From assembly GCF_001909055.1 (NCBI RefSeq), contig NZ_LVWI01000074.1, positions 1 through 32,536 of the forward strand: a DNA stretch of 32,536 nt. The letters run 5' to 3'. Below, piece by piece: positions 23,696-32,224 of this stretch. Numbering within the stretch: position 1 is the first letter of the stretch; the number at the start of each line of letters is the position of its first letter. Under the pieces are notes generated by a model. It was not told the origin of the DNA and did not search any database. It saw only the letters and a list, made by a program, of their open reading frames with translations. The stretch comes from Paenibacillus helianthi. GTDB lineage: Bacteria > Bacillota > Bacilli > Paenibacillales > Paenibacillaceae. A program made the translations under genes and the position numbers.

Positions 23696-24271
23696 CTATT
23701 CTATTTCAAGTAGTTTATTGTTTTCAATAATATTCCCGTCTTTCAAAAGATACTGTTTACCACATGCTGAACAGGAAAATTGAGTACTCAATTTCTCTCC
23801 ACAGTTACATATATACCCTTTAAACTTTGCCGGATTGCCATACCAAAGTGTGTTATTAGGGATATTTTTAGTTACAAGTGAACCCGCCCCTACCATGGCA
23901 TATTTACCAATAGTGTTGCCTGCGATTATAGTTGCATTTGCACCTATCGAAACCCATTCTTCAAGGACAGTTTTTAGGAATATACTTGGGTACTGCTTGG
24001 AACGGGGTCTTAGATCATTAGTAAAAGTAACATTGGGTCCAATGAAAACATTGTCTTGTATTCTAACACCGTCCCAAATATACACACCAGATTTAACCGT
24101 AACGTTACTTCCTATAATTACATCATTTTCAACAAAAGTATGGTCATTCACGTTACAATTCTCACCTAGAACGGCCCCCGGTAAAATATGAGCAAATGCC
24201 CAAATACGAGTATTTGCGCCAATATTCTCTGATTCCACAATGGCTTGTGGATGACTAAAATATTTTCTCAT
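23696..24271 (-). CDS. fdtC: dTDP-3-amino-3,6-dideoxyhexose N-acetyltransferase (FdtC/QdtC type)
   Basis: A 191-residue left-handed beta-helix acetyltransferase. Hexapeptide repeats run from about 15 to 140 (IGANTRIWAFAHILPGAVLG and onward), with the sugar-binding TFTNDLRPRS loop at 82-91, as in FdtC/QdtC. It would acetylate the C3 amino group with acetyl-CoA, giving Fuc3NAc or Qui3NAc. After the helix there is a zinc-ribbon-like tail with Cys155, Cys157, Cys167 and Cys170 (CNCG and CSACG); similar tails occur in some sugar acetyltransferases. The ATG is preceded by GGAAGGTG. It lies between the acyltransferase-3 gene and fdtB. Confidence 0.88.
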   Translation of the reverse strand: MRKYFSHPQAIVESENIGANTRIWAFAHILPGAVLGENCNVNDHTFVENDVIIGSNVTVKSGVYIWDGVRIQDNVFIGPNVTFTNDLRPRSKQYPSIFLKTVLEEWVSIGANATIIAGNTIGKYAMVGAGSLVTKNIPNNTLWYGNPAKFKGYICNCGEKLSTQFSCSACGKQYLLKDGNIIENNKLLEIE

Positions 24272-24309
24272 TCATCTACACCTTCCAATATTATTAATCC
24301 GAAGTTTTA

Positions 24310-25314
24310 TTATTTCACACTATGAGACTTTATTATTTTCTTACTCCTAGTAGTAATTATGCCAATCAATGCGCTACACACCAAGCAGAATATTGGAAAC
24401 AATATCTTCCCTGAATTAATCGTCAGTAATCCTATTTTTTGTCCATAGTAGATAAATAAAGAATGATATAGAAATACATAAAGAGAATTACTACCAATTA
24501 ATTCTATTGGTGTGAAAATTAATGAGAGTCGTTTGAATCTTTTTTCAGCAATTTGAAAAATAAAAAATAAAATCGCCGCTATTATAAGTGTATAGACTAA
24601 CGTGCTTTTATTAGGAGGGTTGGCCCAACTCTTGTCTAACAAATGAGTATTTAAGTATACGAACAATGCAAACAATGAAGCTACCAGCCCAAATACAAGT
24701 CCCTTTATATCAGATTGAAATATTCGCTTTAGAAAACTAGGCGGATTGGTTGAGAGTAATTGCAGAAAAATCCCTAGACAAAAACAGAATAAATATGATC
24801 CACCTAGAATTCTGCTAGCTCCTCCGTAGTAATTCGCAACATTTGTGAAGTGAGTTAAATAAAAACTCATCAAATAAATAAATAATAAACCCAATATCTG
24901 TTGATAAAATTTATGTCCTTGAAATAATTTATAAAGTAGCGGGGAAACGACTATTAGTTGGAGGAAAAATAAAACAAAGTAAAAAGGAGCTGCACCATTG
25001 AACATTATAACCTGATTTTTAAAAGTATTAAAATCAAAATGAAACTTATTCCAATACAAATGATAAACCAAAGTTGCAACCAAATATGGGACAACAATTG
25101 GAGCTACCCTTTTATAAATATACGATTTAATTGGTAACCTCGTTCTTCCTATAGATATTGATGAGGTAAATCCAGCCAAAATGATAAATAATGTGACTGA
25201 GTAAATCGTTAAACTATGAATAAAAGTATTTAAATAGACCAACCCGTATAAATGATCAAAAACAACCGCAAGCATAGCTGCACCCTTTAAAAAGTTGATC
25301 CACCTTATCTGCAC
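24310..25314 (-). CDS. Acyltransferase-3 family integral membrane O-acyltransferase
   Basis: A 334-residue protein with about ten membrane helices of the acyltransferase-3 (OafA/NodX-like) family. It starts with the family pattern RWINFLKGAAMLAVVFDHLYG, with conserved His21, followed by a helix reading FIILAGFTSS, the IYKRVAPIVVPYL stretch and, near the end, IGSNSLYVFLYHSLFIYYG. Such proteins usually O-acetylate sugars of exported glycans. There is no SGNH domain. The start is GTG, strongly supported by AGAGGAG. It sits between fdtA and fdtC, so it may decorate the 3-amino sugar or rhamnose; the target is unknown. It is the second acyltransferase-3 domain in this operon. Confidence 0.88.
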   Translation of the reverse strand: MQIRWINFLKGAAMLAVVFDHLYGLVYLNTFIHSLTIYSVTLFIILAGFTSSISIGRTRLPIKSYIYKRVAPIVVPYLVATLVYHLYWNKFHFDFNTFKNQVIMFNGAAPFYFVLFFLQLIVVSPLLYKLFQGHKFYQQILGLLFIYLMSFYLTHFTNVANYYGGASRILGGSYLFCFCLGIFLQLLSTNPPSFLKRIFQSDIKGLVFGLVASLFALFVYLNTHLLDKSWANPPNKSTLVYTLIIAAILFFIFQIAEKRFKRLSLIFTPIELIGSNSLYVFLYHSLFIYYGQKIGLLTINSGKILFPIFCLVCSALIGIITTRSKKIIKSHSVK

Positions 25315-25358
25315 GTTTGACCTCTCCTCTTTCTAAAACAAAATAACTGAATAACTCA

Positions 25359-25769
25359 TTAGCTTTTTGAATAAATTTTTATGAATTTATCGTAATCACG
25401 AATATAATCTTCGGGATCATATAAATGAGATGCAAGTACTAATAATACACAATCAGGTGAGAAGTCATACATTTCATGCCAATCATTAGGTTCAAGAATG
25501 AGTATTGTATTCGGGGAATCTAATTCTACTTCTTCTGTCCTTTTGGTATTATCCAAATGCACTTTGCAACTCCCCGTAACACTTATTAATGCCTGCCTGG
25601 TTTTATAATGGGCATGAAATCCCCTGCGGACTCCAGCTATAGTACCATATATGTAGAATACTCGTTTGAACTCAAAAGGGATGGATTTATTCTCTTCCAG
25701 TACCGTTAGTTGTCCCCTTTCGTCACCCAAAGATTCTATTCGCACTATTCTACTTGATAATGTCTGCAC
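25359..25769 (-). CDS. fdtA: dTDP-4-oxo-6-deoxyglucose 3,4-ketoisomerase (FdtA/QdtA type)
   Basis: A 136-residue single-domain cupin. It isomerises RmlB's product to the 3-keto sugar, diverting it from rhamnose to 3-amino sugars. Seen are ERGQLTVLEENKSIPFEFKRVFYIYG, RGFHAH with the expected catalytic His52 and His54, GSCKVHLD, and the highly conserved DWHEMYDFSPDCVLLVLASHLYD segment near the C-terminus. Arg18 lies where, as I recall, QdtA has Tyr17 and FdtA has Arg; the published swap changed the C4 outcome, so I lean to the galacto product and hence Fuc3NAc. The start is GTG with AAGGAGG upstream. The operon context (rmlA, rmlB, fdtB, fdtC) completes the route. Confidence 0.88.
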   Translation of the reverse strand: MQTLSSRIVRIESLGDERGQLTVLEENKSIPFEFKRVFYIYGTIAGVRRGFHAHYKTRQALISVTGSCKVHLDNTKRTEEVELDSPNTILILEPNDWHEMYDFSPDCVLLVLASHLYDPEDYIRDYDKFIKIYSKS

Positions 25770-25810
25770 TTTAATCCTCCTTATAATTCGTCCAATATCC
25801 CAACCGATTC

Positions 25811-26728
25811 TTAAACATAGTCAATTAGAATGAGAAATTTATATAATTGATTTTCTAAAAATGAATGACGATAGAGCTTTGATCTTTGCAGAAATCGTAA
25901 TTTATCTTTCAATGACTTTCGATCTTGGATAAATAGCTTTAACTGATCGAGTTTTTCAGCATCTAACTGATCTGCATAAAGCTTATTAAACTCCATTGCC
26001 TGCTTTTTCAAAAGTTTATGACCGGAATGCTTTCGAAAACTCCTCCACTTATTCCGCAATTCGTGCAGAATAGTTCGATGGCCACCTACAACATTATTGT
26101 TATGCTGCCTATAATATAGCGTTGGTTGCTCGTCATAATATACTCTTCCAAAGGCAGATACACATAGATAAATCCACCAATCATGCATTTGAAGATTTAT
26201 TGGATTAATCGTTTTAGAAGTAACTAAGTCTCTCGCCGCTCTATTAATAACCATGGTCGCACCTACAGCAATGTTTTGTACTAGAGCATTGTAGAAGTGT
26301 GGAGCCTTTTGCGGAGGATCTGGCCACACTTTAATTGGACAAAGGCTTTGATCTGCCAGCATTGTAGATGAAAAATACATACCAGCCGTATCACTTAGCT
26401 GCAAAAAACGCACCGCTCTTTCGACCTTATCCTTCATCCAAACATCATCTTGATCACAGAAACAAAAATAAGATGTATCTAAGTCTACTAAGTGTAGCAA
26501 CTCAAAAAAACTTTGTATAACCCCTACATTACTACCTTTAATGAAACGGATTTTGTCAGAATACAATTTCACATATCTTTGGATGATGGGCACTGTATTA
26601 TCGTTTGAACCATCATCGCGAATAAGAATGGCTATATTATGATAGTTTTGTTGTAATATACTTTGCAGTTGTTCTTCAATATACTTTTCGCCATTAAATG
26701 TTGACATTAGAACCTGGACTTTATTCAT
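25811..26728 (-). CDS. Family 2 glycosyltransferase, rhamnosyltransferase-like
   Basis: A 305-residue GT2 enzyme. The N-terminus VQVLMSTFNGEKYIEEQLQSILQQ, LIRDDGSNDNT, SYFCFCDQDDVWMKDKVE and the later MHDWWIYLCVSAFG with YYRQHNNNVVGG are typical of alpha-rhamnosyltransferases in capsule and O-antigen clusters (RgpB/WbbP-like subgroup). The CDQDD stretch is the metal and nucleotide-sugar site. The C-terminal third is basic and helical. The ATG has GAGGTGA upstream, and 20 bp separate it from the giant fusion gene. The donor is probably dTDP-L-rhamnose or the Fuc3NAc nucleotide; not decidable. Confidence 0.9.
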   Translation of the reverse strand: MNKVQVLMSTFNGEKYIEEQLQSILQQNYHNIAILIRDDGSNDNTVPIIQRYVKLYSDKIRFIKGSNVGVIQSFFELLHLVDLDTSYFCFCDQDDVWMKDKVERAVRFLQLSDTAGMYFSSTMLADQSLCPIKVWPDPPQKAPHFYNALVQNIAVGATMVINRAARDLVTSKTINPINLQMHDWWIYLCVSAFGRVYYDEQPTLYYRQHNNNVVGGHRTILHELRNKWRSFRKHSGHKLLKKQAMEFNKLYADQLDAEKLDQLKLFIQDRKSLKDKLRFLQRSKLYRHSFLENQLYKFLILIDYV

Positions 26729-26748
26729 TTGTCACCTCAAGAGGATGG

Positions 26749-29700
26749 TTACTTAATTTCAATTGAATTGATTAAAACTGAAAGTTCCCTGGTATCGTTA
26801 TTAATATTCAATTTAGCTGGAATCATCGTTCTAGCTGCTTTCAGGGTAACTTTAATCACTTTATCGAAAGGAACTTTAACATTAAAAGTGAAATTGCCCT
26901 CTCTTACTATTTGTCTGTCTATTTCAACTCCGTCAATCAGAACCGCAATTTCATTTGACTCTATATAATTTGTCATGTAACCATTAATAACAAGTGTCCC
27001 AGATTGACCGGCTAATAACTTGACACTCGCTTCTTTTCCCATCCAACTACCAGATCCATTGCTCTCTGGAGCATACCATCCTGTCTGTTCAGCTCCTGTA
27101 GCCAATGTACTTCCAACCTTGCTTTTATATAGCTCATAACTTTCATATTGACCAGTGACTAATCCGATACTATTCAAATTCATTGCCTCTCCCTTGAGAT
27201 CAAAGATTAACGTCCCTGGAAGTTTATCATTAGTAAAGGCATCCTGGACTTGAACATTAAATTGGAATATATCGTTTACAGATATAGCATTTTGATTATT
27301 TAATTTGACACTTTTATCGCCGCCACCGTTCATCTTACCTTCTATAATATGTTGTTTCTGTTTACCGCTGTATAACATCAGAACTTCATTACTCGTGAAA
27401 TCAGCAAGTTCTACACTTTTATTCAATTTTCCGAATACGATATATCGTTCATTTCTTGAATCAAGTTCGGTCTCCTTCAGGTAATATACAGGTATATTAA
27501 TACTTGAATTGGGTAACTCTTTTGTAAAATGAACAGTTTTGCCTAATTGAATCTTTGTATATTCATCCCAAAACGAATCATGGATAGCCAGACTCATTTC
27601 CGATTTAAATATAGATGGGGAATATACGATTGCACCGTCTTCAATATTCCTGAATGCATCACTTTTAATAAATGAGTTTATAAATGATAACCGCTGTTTT
27701 AAATAATTTTGATGTTTAGTAATTGTATCACTCTGAAAATTACTAAACATACATGCCAAAGCGACCATACTAGAACCTATCAAAAGTACAACTCTTTGAT
27801 TCTTCTGAGAGGATATTCTAGGCAGTATCCAGCTTATTAATAAACAAAAAAACAAAATAAATGCAAATAATGAAATATACGAGGCAGTAACAGTCACAAA
27901 CGTACTTGTTTTAACTGCATTTTGATACAGGGGAGTAACTGACAGTAAAGTACTTGGTAAGAACACATAAGCTGCAGTCACACACAACAAGGCGATCATT
28001 TTTTTCAAAGGCAGTGTCTCGTTAGAATCTTTCAATAATTTATAAAAGACATAGAAAGATAAAATACCTAAAATAATATTTTCCAGTGTAAATACTTGGG
28101 CTATCATATTTAAATATCGGTTATCAAATTGCTGATCACCATATAAAGTAAATAATATATACCGATACTTAGCACTAAAGAATAATAAGCCCGGTATAGC
28201 ACTAAGACTCAAAACTACGATAGCATATATACAGTCACGGATTGAAAAGCTAGCAATATCAACAGTTGCTCCTTCATATCCTGCACCGAAAAGTGTTCGC
28301 CAAACCAGATAAAATATTAGATATGCTGCAGTAGATATTACTATTGGAAGTACTTTTAAGATGGACTTTTTCAGTCCCTTCTCTCTACTAAGTACTATTA
28401 ACAAATAAAGAGGAGCGAATAAAATAAATAATTCGTAAGTAAAGAGACATATAACATATGCTAATGTACTGAAAATCAAATGTTTTCTTTGCTTATTCTC
28501 AAGGTATAGATAAAAACTCCTCAATGATAAAAATAAAATAGTTATACTTAACCCATAAAACGATGTATATGCATTAGGGATAGTCGGTTCCCATGAAAAA
28601 GTTAAACATACGAAATAAGCAAAGCATACCATCCAGCTCAAGACGTTGGATTTCCTGATTTCTTTACATAATAAAACAAACGAATAAATGTTAGATAGCA
28701 GTATTAATAAACTCAGTATACGAAAAACAAACGTGTTTTTAATAGCAAACATTAGCATAGCTATCACATTACCAAAAAAATATGCTCTTCCTTGACCTAG
28801 TGTAATATTGGCAATAGATTCATAGATTGATCCTATACCTTTCTGGGAACTTATTAGTGTTATTAACTCATCATTAACATTTATCCATGGTCTCATAAAA
28901 TATGTAATTTTATATCCAACAATCACCAACATAAAAATAACTAGTATTGGTTTTTGCTTTATAAGGAGAATAAAATCTGATATTTTATCATAAATTACTG
29001 ATTTCATCTTCTCACCTAATTTAATAATTGGTTTAAAGCAATAATCTAATACTAATGATATTTGTTTTTGAAAATTTGTCCGTTTACCTAGTATTAAAGT
29101 AGACAAAATACTATTTTTTTGCAATACTGCATTAGTAAATAAACAGAAAATAATAGTAAACACAAGAAGAACTGGCTCGTAATTTGGATTCTTACTTGGT
29201 ATAAGCTGCTGTACTTGGGAGCGTTCAACGATATTAAGCATATAAAGAAACCCAAAACAAATTCTAAAAGCTAAGAAATGAAAAAGAGCTATTGTTAACG
29301 TAATTTCACCTAATGTAGTGAACACTCTTTTCAATATATTTATATTTCTAATTAAATAACTTATTATAATTGTAATTGAAATGCCAATAAAAGCAGAGAT
29401 TACATTAATAATAGGATTACCAAAACTTCTGCTAGGATAATCCGTACCTCCCCATTTTATATTAGCAAAATAATATAAGGGGTAAAGAAGCATTACTAAC
29501 GCACATATAAGAATATCGCTATTGATTTTCATTTGTGTTGTCTTAAATTTGCTCTTTGATAAAAGAAGGCCGCACATAAAGTAAAACTGTGCAATTAAAA
29601 CCAGATCAAATAATGTTCTTTGAAAAACAATATTATGTCTTACATACCAGTATCCAATAATAAAAAGTATTAATGATGTAATTAGTACTGCAGTCTTTCT

Positions 29701-30141
29701 TTTACGAAAAATATCATATAAAGCCTTCTGCAATACGGAGCACAGAAATAAAACAATAAAAAACCATGATACCCCTGCTAAATCTGATCCTATGTTAAAA
29801 GCAAAAAAATTATAAATGCTTTGGATAAAACCTTCTGTATTCATTGGTTCGTTATAGAACAACAATCCAAATCCCAGTAAATTCATAATCCATCTAAATA
29901 AGAAGAATAGAATATTAATACAACATACAGGTATTATAAGTCTCAAAAACCTGTCTCGGGTGAAAGCATAAAAACCTTGTTTGTCTAAATTCGAAGTAAA
30001 TCCGGATATAAAAAAAAAGGCAGGCATGTGGAATAAATAAACGTATTTAACCAGAAATCCATTCTCATGCCCGATAACTACAAAGAGTATAATTAATCCC
30101 TTGAAAATATCAATCCAATCAATTCTTTTATTTGCTTCCAA
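26749..30141 (-). CDS. Giant three-part membrane protein: acyltransferase-3 + GT-C-like region + extracytoplasmic beta domain
   Basis: About 1130 residues. Part 1 (about 1-360) is an acyltransferase-3 domain: DWIDIFKGLIILFVVIGHENG with conserved His near 25, FHMPAFFFISGF, RDRFLRLIIPV. Part 2 (about 385-800) has roughly ten to twelve hydrophobic helices; after its first helix comes RPWINVNDELITL, an acidic loop at the place where GT-C glycosyltransferases keep their catalytic Asp. Part 3 (about 800-1130) is soluble, rich in beta strands, with a GWYAPESNGSGSWMGKEASV segment like the accessory domains of some membrane glycosyltransferases. It may both transfer and acylate a sugar outside the membrane; I recognise no named full-length family. 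I prefer the TTG at 30141 with AGGTGG eight bases upstream; a GTG at 30153 is in frame. Confidence 0.75.
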   Translation of the reverse strand: MEANKRIDWIDIFKGLIILFVVIGHENGFLVKYVYLFHMPAFFFISGFTSNLDKQGFYAFTRDRFLRLIIPVCCINILFFLFRWIMNLLGFGLLFYNEPMNTEGFIQSIYNFFAFNIGSDLAGVSWFFIVLFLCSVLQKALYDIFRKRKTAVLITSLILFIIGYWYVRHNIVFQRTLFDLVLIAQFYFMCGLLLSKSKFKTTQMKINSDILICALVMLLYPLYYFANIKWGGTDYPSRSFGNPIINVISAFIGISITIIISYLIRNINILKRVFTTLGEITLTIALFHFLAFRICFGFLYMLNIVERSQVQQLIPSKNPNYEPVLLVFTIIFCLFTNAVLQKNSILSTLILGKRTNFQKQISLVLDYCFKPIIKLGEKMKSVIYDKISDFILLIKQKPILVIFMLVIVGYKITYFMRPWINVNDELITLISSQKGIGSIYESIANITLGQGRAYFFGNVIAMLMFAIKNTFVFRILSLLILLSNIYSFVLLCKEIRKSNVLSWMVCFAYFVCLTFSWEPTIPNAYTSFYGLSITILFLSLRSFYLYLENKQRKHLIFSTLAYVICLFTYELFILFAPLYLLIVLSREKGLKKSILKVLPIVISTAAYLIFYLVWRTLFGAGYEGATVDIASFSIRDCIYAIVVLSLSAIPGLLFFSAKYRYILFTLYGDQQFDNRYLNMIAQVFTLENIILGILSFYVFYKLLKDSNETLPLKKMIALLCVTAAYVFLPSTLLSVTPLYQNAVKTSTFVTVTASYISLFAFILFFCLLISWILPRISSQKNQRVVLLIGSSMVALACMFSNFQSDTITKHQNYLKQRLSFINSFIKSDAFRNIEDGAIVYSPSIFKSEMSLAIHDSFWDEYTKIQLGKTVHFTKELPNSSINIPVYYLKETELDSRNERYIVFGKLNKSVELADFTSNEVLMLYSGKQKQHIIEGKMNGGGDKSVKLNNQNAISVNDIFQFNVQVQDAFTNDKLPGTLIFDLKGEAMNLNSIGLVTGQYESYELYKSKVGSTLATGAEQTGWYAPESNGSGSWMGKEASVKLLAGQSGTLVINGYMTNYIESNEIAVLIDGVEIDRQIVREGNFTFNVKVPFDKVIKVTLKAARTMIPAKLNINNDTRELSVLINSIEIK

Positions 30142-30153
30142 ATGAATACCCAC

Positions 30154-31200
30154 CTATTTATGTCCCTTCTTAACAATCTGCGCGTTTACTTTTTCCGCTA
30201 AATTTACAAACTCAAAAAAAATAGAAGTGACTAAATAAAGTTTTCTTTTGAGCAACATTACACTCAACCTCTTAAATATTCTGTGCTTGCGATTATCTAT
30301 TAACCCGTTATCCACAACATATCTGTTTTGAAAAAAATCACTAAAGCTACTATTCACTTTCCCCATAAATTCCTTTATCATAGAATATCTTCTAAAGAAA
30401 CTTTGATTCCTGATTGGATAGAGAAGAACCCCAAGAATTTGATGAATATATAGCGAGCCTTTGATCTGCTTTTGAATATGAATCGGTAGATCAGCGGCAC
30501 GCTTTATCGCAATATTTGTTGTATCAATAATAACAAAGCGTTTATTACTAAATTTTGAATTTTGTATAGATCCAGGCCGTTGTACATACTTATACATTGG
30601 TTTTTTTACTATCACAAAACGATTAGCCCGAGCCAAAATTATAGGAGTAACAGCTACATCTTCATTGTTAAGGCCTGTTGGATAGTCCAACCCCTCAAAC
30701 AAACTTCTATGAATAATTTTATTCCAGGATGCAGCAACCAAAGGAGTGTCCATAATCTGAAAAAAAGCACTCCCTCTATTGGGGTTATAGCAGCAACTTA
30801 TTACACTGGAACCATCTATTTCATATTCACAATTAATATCGCAAATCCCCAACTGCGCGCCAGTTTGTATCATTTCATTTAGAATTTCATTATACATATC
30901 AGGTTCTACATAGTCGTCTGAATCTAAAAATATTATATATTCACCTTCAGCATGGTTGAGACCATAGTTTTTCGCATCAGACAACCCACCATTAGTCTTG
31001 TGAAAATAACGAATTTTAGTTGGAAAGTCCTCACTATATTTCAGAGCGATTATTTCAGATTGATCAGGGGAACCGTCATTAATAATAAGTATTTCTGAAT
31101 TTCCTGGGAGCGCAGCCAATGCAGAATCTAAACAACGTTTAAGATACCTCTCAGTATTATAGACAGGTATAATCACTGAAAGTGTTTTATTATAGTCCAA
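30154..31200 (-). CDS. Family 2 glycosyltransferase
   Basis: A GT2 enzyme of about 348 residues. The N-terminus LSVIIPVYNTERYLKRCLDS, ILIINDGSPDQS, HKTNGGLSDAKNYGLNHAEG and IIFLDSDDYVEPDMY (DxD-like metal site) are textbook GT-A motifs of capsular and wall-polysaccharide enzymes. WNKIIHRSLF and the NNEDVA segment follow, then a less conserved C-terminal 120 residues. I choose TTG at 31200 (reading DYNKTLSVIIPVYN) because AAAGGGAG lies about ten bases upstream and the overlap with the previous gene then shrinks to 11 bases; an ATG at 31251 would add 17 codons but lacks a good ribosome-binding site. The stop codon sits inside the ribosome-binding site of the giant fusion gene. Donor and acceptor are unknown. 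Confidence 0.9.
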   Translation of the reverse strand: MDYNKTLSVIIPVYNTERYLKRCLDSALAALPGNSEILIINDGSPDQSEIIALKYSEDFPTKIRYFHKTNGGLSDAKNYGLNHAEGEYIIFLDSDDYVEPDMYNEILNEMIQTGAQLGICDINCEYEIDGSSVISCCYNPNRGSAFFQIMDTPLVAASWNKIIHRSLFEGLDYPTGLNNEDVAVTPIILARANRFVIVKKPMYKYVQRPGSIQNSKFSNKRFVIIDTTNIAIKRAADLPIHIQKQIKGSLYIHQILGVLLYPIRNQSFFRRYSMIKEFMGKVNSSFSDFFQNRYVVDNGLIDNRKHRIFKRLSVMLLKRKLYLVTSIFFEFVNLAEKVNAQIVKKGHK

Positions 31201-32209
31201 ATCTGAGTCTCTCCCTTTCTCTTCTTTCAAGTACTCTTTGCTTAACCTCATCTTTTAAAGTGTAATTATTTAAAGCATAATCTTGCACTCTACATATTTC
31301 AGCAAACTCCAACTCTTTATTAATACTAAGAGTTACACTTTTTTCTTGCATTCTATGATAATTTAGAGATTCATCCAAATAGGCTACTTTACCAAATTCG
31401 AGAATCCTCATGTAGGCATACCAATCTCCAGCTAATCTATACCCTCTAGAAATTTCCAGTATTTCATGGTAATCCCCATTTTTAAACACAGCACTTGAGG
31501 CATTAGCTATAGTGTTATTGATACACATCGTTGAGGTAATCTCCTCTGATCCATCTAAAATATAGCTTTTATCCCATTTGCCAGTTTTATAAATATCTAT
31601 CCATGGCCGAAGATCTTTCATCAAGACTTGGTTATGCTCATTCATCGTTAAAGACTCACAGTATGAAATTACAACGTCATCGTCGTGAAATCCTTCCATT
31701 ACACTTTCAAGAAATCTAGGATGGCAACTATCATCGGCCTCTGCAATCCATACATAATCTCCTGAGGCATGTTTAAATCCATACTGCCATTGAGCGAATA
31801 CATTCCCACTATTTTTTTCATTAATAATAAATTTAATATTTTTCGGGGATCCAAGTTTTTTTAAGTGATCTTCAATAACTCCCACACTGTTATCTCGAGA
31901 ACAATCGTCTATTATTATTAACTCATGAATAGGATAGGTTTGAAGCAGGACCGAATCAATTCGTTCAACTATATATTCAGCATAATTATAATTAGGAATC
32001 ACAACTGAAACTTTTTTTGCATTTTCATTTAAAATGCTTGATTTATACGAATTACTATATATATCAATAATCCCTTCCCCAGAATACTCACGAAAAAAGT
32101 TACGTTTAACAAAATAACTCATTCTTTTTTTCACCTTATAAGGAACAGGCGACAAAATATATATTCGCTTTGCTATCTTTCTAATTCCTTGTTTTATATT
32201 CAAAATCAT
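31190..32209 (-). CDS. Family 2 glycosyltransferase with N-terminal extension
   Basis: A 339-residue GT2 enzyme. The first 65 residues are basic and hydrophobic (RKIAKRIYILSPVPYKVKKR) and may lie along the membrane. The catalytic domain starts at VSVVIPNYNYAEYIVERIDS, with LIIIDDCSRDNS, NSGNVFAQWQYGFKHASGDYVWIAEADDS (metal site) and, later, AGDWYAYMRILEFGKVAYLDESLNYHRM. The latter pattern occurs in capsule and teichoic-acid type GT2 enzymes. GAGGAG stands only two bases before the ATG at 32209; the TTG two codons on would be better spaced, so the start is uncertain by two residues. It follows the coiled-coil gene by 15 bp. Donor sugar unknown. Confidence 0.88.
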   Translation of the reverse strand: MILNIKQGIRKIAKRIYILSPVPYKVKKRMSYFVKRNFFREYSGEGIIDIYSNSYKSSILNENAKKVSVVIPNYNYAEYIVERIDSVLLQTYPIHELIIIDDCSRDNSVGVIEDHLKKLGSPKNIKFIINEKNSGNVFAQWQYGFKHASGDYVWIAEADDSCHPRFLESVMEGFHDDDVVISYCESLTMNEHNQVLMKDLRPWIDIYKTGKWDKSYILDGSEEITSTMCINNTIANASSAVFKNGDYHEILEISRGYRLAGDWYAYMRILEFGKVAYLDESLNYHRMQEKSVTLSINKELEFAEICRVQDYALNNYTLKDEVKQRVLERRERERLRFGL

Positions 32210-32224
32210 TACTCCTCAAATTAA

